Below, one piece after another: positions 58,941 to 64,000 of a DNA stretch of 64,000 bases. This stretch comes from Durusdinium trenchii (lineage: Eukaryota; Sar; Dinophyceae; Suessiales; Symbiodiniaceae). How positions within the stretch are numbered: the first letter of the stretch is position 1; each line of letters opens with the position of its first letter. The notes under the pieces are model-generated. The model was not told where the DNA came from, made no database searches, and saw only the letters and a list, made by a program, of their open reading frames with translations. The stretch covers positions 259,455-323,454 of the forward strand of contig CAXAMN010027395.1 of NCBI GenBank assembly GCA_963970005.1. Direction: 5' to 3'. Made by a program: the position numbers and the translations under genes.

Positions 58941-59035
58941 AAAGTGGAAACTGTGGCACTTGCAGCCAAGCGGCCAGGTTGGGGCTTTGGCTGGCGGTCC
59001 GGCCACGAGCTGAGTGCGGAGCGGCGCCTGAGCTG
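58941..59035 (+). CDS. Coiled-coil gene set: exon
   Basis: Acceptor CCTGCAG, donor GTGTGC. Reads KVETVALAAKRPGWGFGWRS and GHELSAERRLSW. High GC3. Confidence 0.58.
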
Positions 59036-59608
59036 GTGTGCCAGATTTGTCAGAGCTTGTTGCGATGTGGCGTGATGACGCTGCATCATATGGCCGATGA
59101 GGTTTTTGATGGTTTTTGCATGTTTTTGCAAGTGGGTCGGTAATGCGGTGCCTTTCGTTGCTGATTGTTGCTGAGGTGTGCTCGAGCACGAAGTGGTGCC
59201 TGACTGATCTCCGACCTTTAGCATGTCCAAGTTGTTTGCATGTTGATGCCAAGGTTGTCACGCATGTGCCCAACATTCTCGGGACCTGTTTGTCTCCAAA
59301 AGATTTGAAAGGTGCCTGGAGCCCCTGAGTGCCGTTTGCAGTGCTTTTGCTTCATGTGGCAGAAATCCACATCCCCAAAACCAGTTTACATGAATTTACC
59401 AATGCAGAGTTTAGACTTACACTCTCGGTTTGTTTGAAAGGATTTGTTTAATTACATTTTTGCATTGAAATGCAATCTAACTGCACGATTTCTGAGGTTT
59501 TGTCCTCGGTTGAAGCAACTCATGTGGGAGGTAAACATTCCGTGCCGCCAGTCATGCTGCACCAGACCTAGTGGGGGGGGGCAGGGCAATGCAACAAATC
59601 CATTGCAG

Positions 59609-59716
59609 GACGAACAGCTCCAGACACAGGAAGTGTTTGTTGATGAAGTATTTCAGGCATATTTTGGCATTCAAAGCTTGCCGCCGTGCGATCAAATTTG
59701 GCGATCCGTTGTCTGA
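59609..59716 (+). CDS. Candidate exon, stop-bounded
   Basis: Acceptor CATTGCAG. Reads DEQLQTQEVFVDEVFQAYFG and ends at TGA 59,714-59,716. Low codon bias; another frame (FKACRRAIKFGDPLSEARP) is also protein-like. Confidence 0.35.
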   Translation, partial: DEQLQTQEVFVDEVFQAYFGIQSLPPCDQIWRSVV

Positions 59717-60500
59717 GGCTCGTCCGTGAAATGTGATCCCTGTGCTAATTTTGTGCATAATTCCATCAATTTTGTCTATGAATTGTTGTGTATTTGACAT
59801 GGCGAGTGCAGGGTTGTTTGATGTTGTTTGGGTCTCAGATACCCTTCCAGAAAAATCTGAAGTTTGCCTTTCATTGGATCAGCCAAATAATACAATACTT
59901 CAAATTTTAAGTCCATGGATTCGACTGGCACTTGGCAGGTTCAAATGGACAAACTTTTGAGGGAACTCAGCAAGTGTGACTTCCCTTTTCAGTGAGGCAC
60001 TCAGGAAGTACGGTAAGTTGGATCGATGGTAAAGAAGTAGGTGAACTGAACTATATGTTGAACTGTTGAGTTGAGTTGTTTCTGTCCGTCGGTTTTTGAG
60101 TGACATGCAACAAGTGGTATTTGTTTGGTGGTATATTTGCATGTATTTGTTCTGGTAATGCGTTCGATGAACTTGAATTTGGCCAGTGTCGGAGAGTCAG
60201 TCAAGAATGAACCGTCCTTTGTTTGGGTGTTATTTTTAAGACCTGCCTTTGTGAAATAAGGTGAAACATATTGTTGCTGTGATGGCACAGGCATGTGAAT
60301 TGACGCAAACAATTTCAGAACAAACCCCTTTGTTGTAGAATGTTGTAGATATTGTCTCGTTGAATGAGCTGAAGCTACTTTGACTGAGTTCGCCTATAGA
60401 GTTAGTCCCTCACTCAAAACTTGACTAGTCAGAGCCTGCACCGATACCCCTCAGGTGTGCGCATGGGCGGCCCACGGTGTACCCTGTCGCCAGCTTGCAG

Positions 60501-60704
60501 CAGCTGGAATTCCGAAGTCGCCTGGCTCGGACCACTCGCGCCCGCGCGCCGCATGGAGTGCTGACCCAGGGGGTTCCCGGGTGTGGAGCGTGCGTTGTGG
60601 ACGAATGGGCATGGCCTGAGCAGCGACAGCTGGAGCTGATGGTGGTTCCAGCCAGCCCTTTCCCATCCGACAGCTGGTTCGATGACTCCCATTTGGGAGC
60701 TTGA
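60501..60704 (+). CDS. Stop-bounded exon, unknown
   Basis: Acceptor GCTTGCAG. Reads QLEFRSRLARTTRARAPHGV, PEQRQLELMVVPASPFPSDS to TGA 60,702-60,704. High GC3. Likely the end of a + strand gene, or spliced onward. Confidence 0.55.
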   Translation, partial: QLEFRSRLARTTRARAPHGVLTQGVPGCGACVVDEWAWPEQRQLELMVVPASPFPSDSWFDDSHLGA

Positions 60705-60877
60705 CACCCTGCACCGAAAGATGATCTTCAGAGAGGAACTGCGCAGTGCACACGTTTTACGCTTTGTTAACACACTTGAGGAATTCAGAATTGGGACACT
60801 TTGGGTCAAGCTAGTACCCAAGAAAAGCCAGAGAAGGTGGTATTGCTTCTGTTGGCCATCAGACTACGGGGTTGCAG

Positions 60878-60909
60878 CTTGCATATGTGTCACCCACCGC
60901 CGAGGCCAA
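60878..60909 (+). CDS. Very short candidate exon
   Basis: Acceptor GGTTGCAG, donor GTGAAG. Reads LAYVSPTAEA. Too short to be sure. Confidence 0.3.
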
Positions 60910-60931
60910 GTGAAGCGCATCCCTGTGGCAG

Positions 60932-61291
60932 GTGGGACGGGATGCGGATGGATGCAAGGACGCATGGGATGATAGAACAAGAGACATTTCTTCCTTGAAT
61001 TTTAACCAGCTATCTAATACAAGACCCGAGATAATTTTGTTGTTACGACCGAGTAAAGGACCGATGTGGACCGTGTTTGTTCCAAAGGGCCCTGTAAGAC
61101 GGAGCATGTTCCATGTTACAAGACCAGGAAAAAAATATATAAAAGCACAGGTTGATACCGGAAAAGTACAGGGGCAGGAGCTTGGGCTCAGAATGGGACT
61201 CTTTGCGAGGAACAGATGGGTGGTGAAAACTAGTGACACCTTTGTGTGCTATGTGGGTTGTGTTAGGCTTGCAAGTGGTTGCCTAGCCTAG
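60932..61291 (+). other. Low-GC ORF, unknown
   Basis: 119 codons in one piece: RPSKGPMWTVFVPKGPVRRS, LGLRMGLFARNRWVVKT. Protein-like but with no exon codon bias. It could be a mobile-element remnant. Confidence 0.3.
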
Positions 61292-61621
61292 CATGCAACA
61301 GCCAGTATTTACCGATGCTGTTGGTGGAGACTGGACTTCACCGACCCCCAGCAGTTATGTTGTTCTCCAACATTCAACACTAATCAGTAATCTATATATA
61401 CTATAAAATCACTATATAGAGTAGGAAAACGATGGAACAAGTTAATGTGGCCCTCAGATTTATAAACCCCCCTAGAATTATGTCTTTTTTTTTCCCTGCA
61501 CTGATTTATAAAGGCCCCTAGAATAATGTTTTTTTTTTTTTGGAGGGGTAGTTGTAGTGGATTTTTTTTTATTGTTATAGTTTACTTTTTCCCTTTTGAA
61601 TTTGCTGGGATTTGCTTATCT

Positions 61622-61862
61622 TACAGGCTTTTGGATTGAGATTTCTATTAAACATTTGGAGATTTCCATTGAGATTTGATTCTTTTGGAGGCTTTTGGAT
61701 GGAGATTTCTATTCAAAAATTTGAGATGTCCATTGAGATTTGATGCTTTTGGAGGCTTTTGGATGGAGATTTCTATTAAACAATTTGGAGATTTTCATCG
61801 AGATTTGATGCTTTTGGAGGCTTTTGGATGGAGATTTCTATTGAACATTTGGAGATTCTATT
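61622..61862. repeat. 64-65-bp tandem repeat, block 1
   Basis: The unit contains GGAGGCTTTTGGATGGAGAT and TTCCATTGAGATTTGATGC. Clear starts at about 61,687, 61,751 and 61,816. Confidence 0.9.
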
Positions 61863-62159
61863 TTCCTAAGCTCTTTAGTTGTGAAGCTTTCCAAAAGTTT
61901 CCAAAAGTCAGTGCGCACTTTCTTTATAAAATCCCTTATTTAAAAGTATTAAAAAAACAAAAAAATCATTCAAGCAAAGGGGGTAGTCCAGCAAGCAGCT
62001 TTCTGACATTATTTAGGGGGGGCCTCTAGAATAATGTCTAGAGATTTGAGGCTTTAAATCTTTTTTCCTTTTCTTTGCCTTTTGATTTGCATTCAAGCAA
62101 AGGGGGTAGTCCAGCAAGCAGCTTTCTGACATTATTTAGGGGGGGGCCCTAGAATAATG

Positions 62160-62169
62160 NNNNNNNNNN
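62160..62169. other. Assembly gap (10 N)
   Basis: Ten N bases between two copies of the GGGGCCCCTAGAATAATG word, so copies were probably lost or collapsed in assembly. Confidence 0.99.
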
Positions 62170-62264
62170 GGGGGGGCCCCTAGAATAATGTCTAGAGATT
62201 TGAGGCTCATTGAACATCTCTCAATCCCCCCTTCCAATGCTGTTGCTGCTGTTGCTGTTGCTGC

Positions 62265-62600
62265 TTCAGATGTCCATTGAAATTTTGGAGATTTCCATTG
62301 AGATTGGATGCCTTTTGATGGAGATTTCCATTAAACATTTGAAGATTTCCATTGAGATTTGATGCTTTTGGGGGCTTTTGGATGGAGATTTCTATTTAAA
62401 CTTTGTAGATTTCCATTGAGGTTTGATGCTTTAGGAGGCTTTTGGATGGAGATTTCTATTAAAACTTTGTAGATTTCCATTGAGATTTGATGCTTTTGGA
62501 GGCTTTTGGATGGAGATTTCTATTAGAAAAGTTGAAATTTCCATTGAGATTTGATGCTTTTGGAGGCTTTTGGATGGAGATTTCTATTAAGAAATTTGAG
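62265..62600. repeat. 64-65-bp tandem repeat, block 2
   Basis: About five more copies of the block 1 unit. They are followed by three copies of a 56-61-bp unit with TTTAATTTAATATTGCCAGA at 62,607-62,740. Confidence 0.9.
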
Positions 62601-62838
62601 ATGTCCTTTTAGTTTAATATTGCCAGAGGTCTTCAAAGTTAGGAATTCTTATTTCCTTTTAATTTAATATTGCCAGAGGTCTTCAAAGTTAGGAGTTCTT
62701 ATTTCCTTTTAATTTAATATTGCCAGAGTAGCTCCAGAGGTAGCTAGCTAAGGATTCCTTATTTAATTATCAACTGATTGATTTTCATATACATTGTTTT
62801 GGAGGCCTTGGTTGTTGGGGGGGGGGGGTTTATAAATC

Positions 62839-63262
62839 AAGGGACTACATTAGTTGGTGTCCAACCCTCAGAATTGGGCTGCAAGGTGATTTGGTTCTGG
62901 CACTGGGGGGGTTTGCCGAGACAAAGGTGGCCGGGCGGAGGTGGACCATGACCTACCAAAAAGATCCACAATACCGAACAAGGAACAAGTACTGCAACTA
63001 CATGCCGTATTCTGAAAACTAGCATTCTTCACAGTGCCCTTTTGAAGGGCGGACATTGGATTCATTAAGTTTGTGGAGGACCAACACCAAAATGCATTGA
63101 CAACGAATTCCGTTCAAACAAATCCTCCCTCTCACACTTGGTTTGCAGAGGCTTGCTCTCTCAGATGTGCGCGGGTCGGTGACAACTGAGATGAGCAGAC
63201 AATGGTTTTGCGTCTTCGGGGGCCTTTAAGGTTTTGCATCTCCTGGGTTCGAAGATAAACAC
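62839..63262. other. No gene seen
   Basis: Nothing with coding bias or splice borders on either strand. Confidence 0.4.
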
Positions 63263-63490
63263 TTGAGTCAAAAGAACAAGCTGGTGCATCCTGGTGCAAA
63301 CCTTAGCACTAAACTGATGGAGGTGCTGAATTCGAAGAATGTTTATTGCAGCTGGGCCAAGATGAGTGGCCCAGGCAGGTTAGTAATTTGCTTTAATTCA
63401 GACCTGGCGGATGAGCTATGGAAGCTTTCAGACAAGAGCAGAGTCTTTCTTTTCGTTCTTTTTCCTCCTGACGAGTCTACTGAGTGTTGA
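63263..63490 (+). other. Low-GC ORF, unknown
   Basis: 75 codons: NLSTKLMEVLNSKNVYCSWA, GRLVICFNSDLADELWKLSD, FLFVLFPPDES. Protein-like without exon codon bias. It may be part of a degenerate mobile-element gene. Nothing else is seen from here to the window end. Confidence 0.35.
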
Positions 63491-64000
63491 AGTAGAGAAA
63501 TAGAGAGAGGAAAGACTTCTGGAGCACCCGGAGAATCTCTACAAAAACCTCCTTGGAGGGCCCACATCATGGGTGACGTGCTAAATTTTAGGCATGAAAT
63601 CGAAGAAAAGAGCACAAAAAGAACAACACCTGCAAACGCAAGGAGTTGGAGTACCTTCTACATGTTCTACCCTACTTATTTATGAAAAGTTTTTTACTTG
63701 AAGGTTGGATCGCCCTAGGGCCCTTGGAAAACTGAGGGAGTAACCCGAACAGGAGGAAAGCCAGTTCCAACCAGCCTGGCGATCAATGTTTCTTTGAAGT
63801 AGGGAATGGTCTTTTCACTTATCCTGGAGAAACTTATCGTGTCGTTTGTAATCAAGTTCTATGAAGAATGAAGAGGGAGCTTGTTTGTCAAGACGCGTTT
63901 GAGACAGACTCCTTCTTTGGGCTCTCAGATGCGAAGTGGCAGCCCAAAACACATACTGAGAGGTAAACAAGACAACACTACGTATAATTACACTGTAGAA

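Larger units (their letters stand above)
61457..62838. mobile_element. Element with C-tract inverted ends and 64-bp repeats
   Basis: The left end GATTTATAAACCCCCC (61,457) is matched, inverted, by GGGGGGTTTATAAATC ending at 62,838. Words like GGGGCCCCTAGAATAATG recur at least five times inside. Two blocks of 64-65-bp tandem repeats fill most of it, with no transposase. The end motif is shared with 7,087-8,003. The centre contains a 10-N gap, so true length is unknown. Confidence 0.55.

Noticed and set aside
1-64000. CRISPR arrays, bacterial operons, rRNA or tRNA genes
   Set aside because: The tandem repeats have no unique spacers, and no tRNA B-box in a cloverleaf context or rRNA-like block was seen by eye; a tRNAscan-SE or Rfam run would settle this.

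Overview
The window looks like nuclear DNA of a dinoflagellate, probably a Symbiodiniaceae- or Suessiales-type genome. This is inferred from four things: very short exons (27-241 nt) in long introns, exons rich in G or C at third codon positions, introns that start with GC or GA as well as GT, and almost every supported exon lying on one strand (+). There is no prokaryotic-style gene in it. The longest uninterrupted ORFs are mostly shadows. Exons were found by eye from open frame, splice borders, codon bias and phase, so exact ends are tentative and gene boundaries left of 32 kb are unresolved.

Layout. 1-312 is an 89-bp tandem repeat. From 1.0 to 32.5 kb there is a long run of + strand exons. 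Recognisable among them are a LamG/concanavalin-A-like lectin domain split over two exons (9.4-10.1 kb) and leucine-rich-repeat exons (16.0-19.1 kb). The rest are unidentified. A possible kelch-repeat exon lies on the minus strand near 21.9 kb. Two elements with C-tract inverted ends, one packed with CTA/CTG microsatellite (7.1-8.0 kb) and one with 64-bp tandem repeats (61.5-62.8 kb), a 40-bp minisatellite (28.7-29.0 kb) and a 14-bp tandem repeat (27.9-28.1 kb) break up the sequence.

The best-supported gene is a polycystin-2-like (PKD2/TRPP) cation channel at 32,939-44,857. Twenty-five hand-placed exons keep one reading frame across all 24 junctions (2,763 nt, 920 codons plus stop). They give transmembrane segment 1, the extracellular polycystin domain, S2-S6 with a pore of the LGDWDW type, and a cytoplasmic tail with coiled-coil character. 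Twelve donors are GT, nine GC and three GA. The LamG and LRR exons upstream may be the N-terminal part of the same, PKD1-like, protein or separate genes.

A second + gene (45,473-51,271) has about twelve exons, nearly all phase-consistent, ends with a clear stop, and matches no family I recognise. A third + gene set (about 52.1-59.0 kb, perhaps to 60.9 kb) is mostly coiled coil. The last 3 kb hold the repeat element with a 10-N assembly gap and a low-GC ORF of unknown nature.
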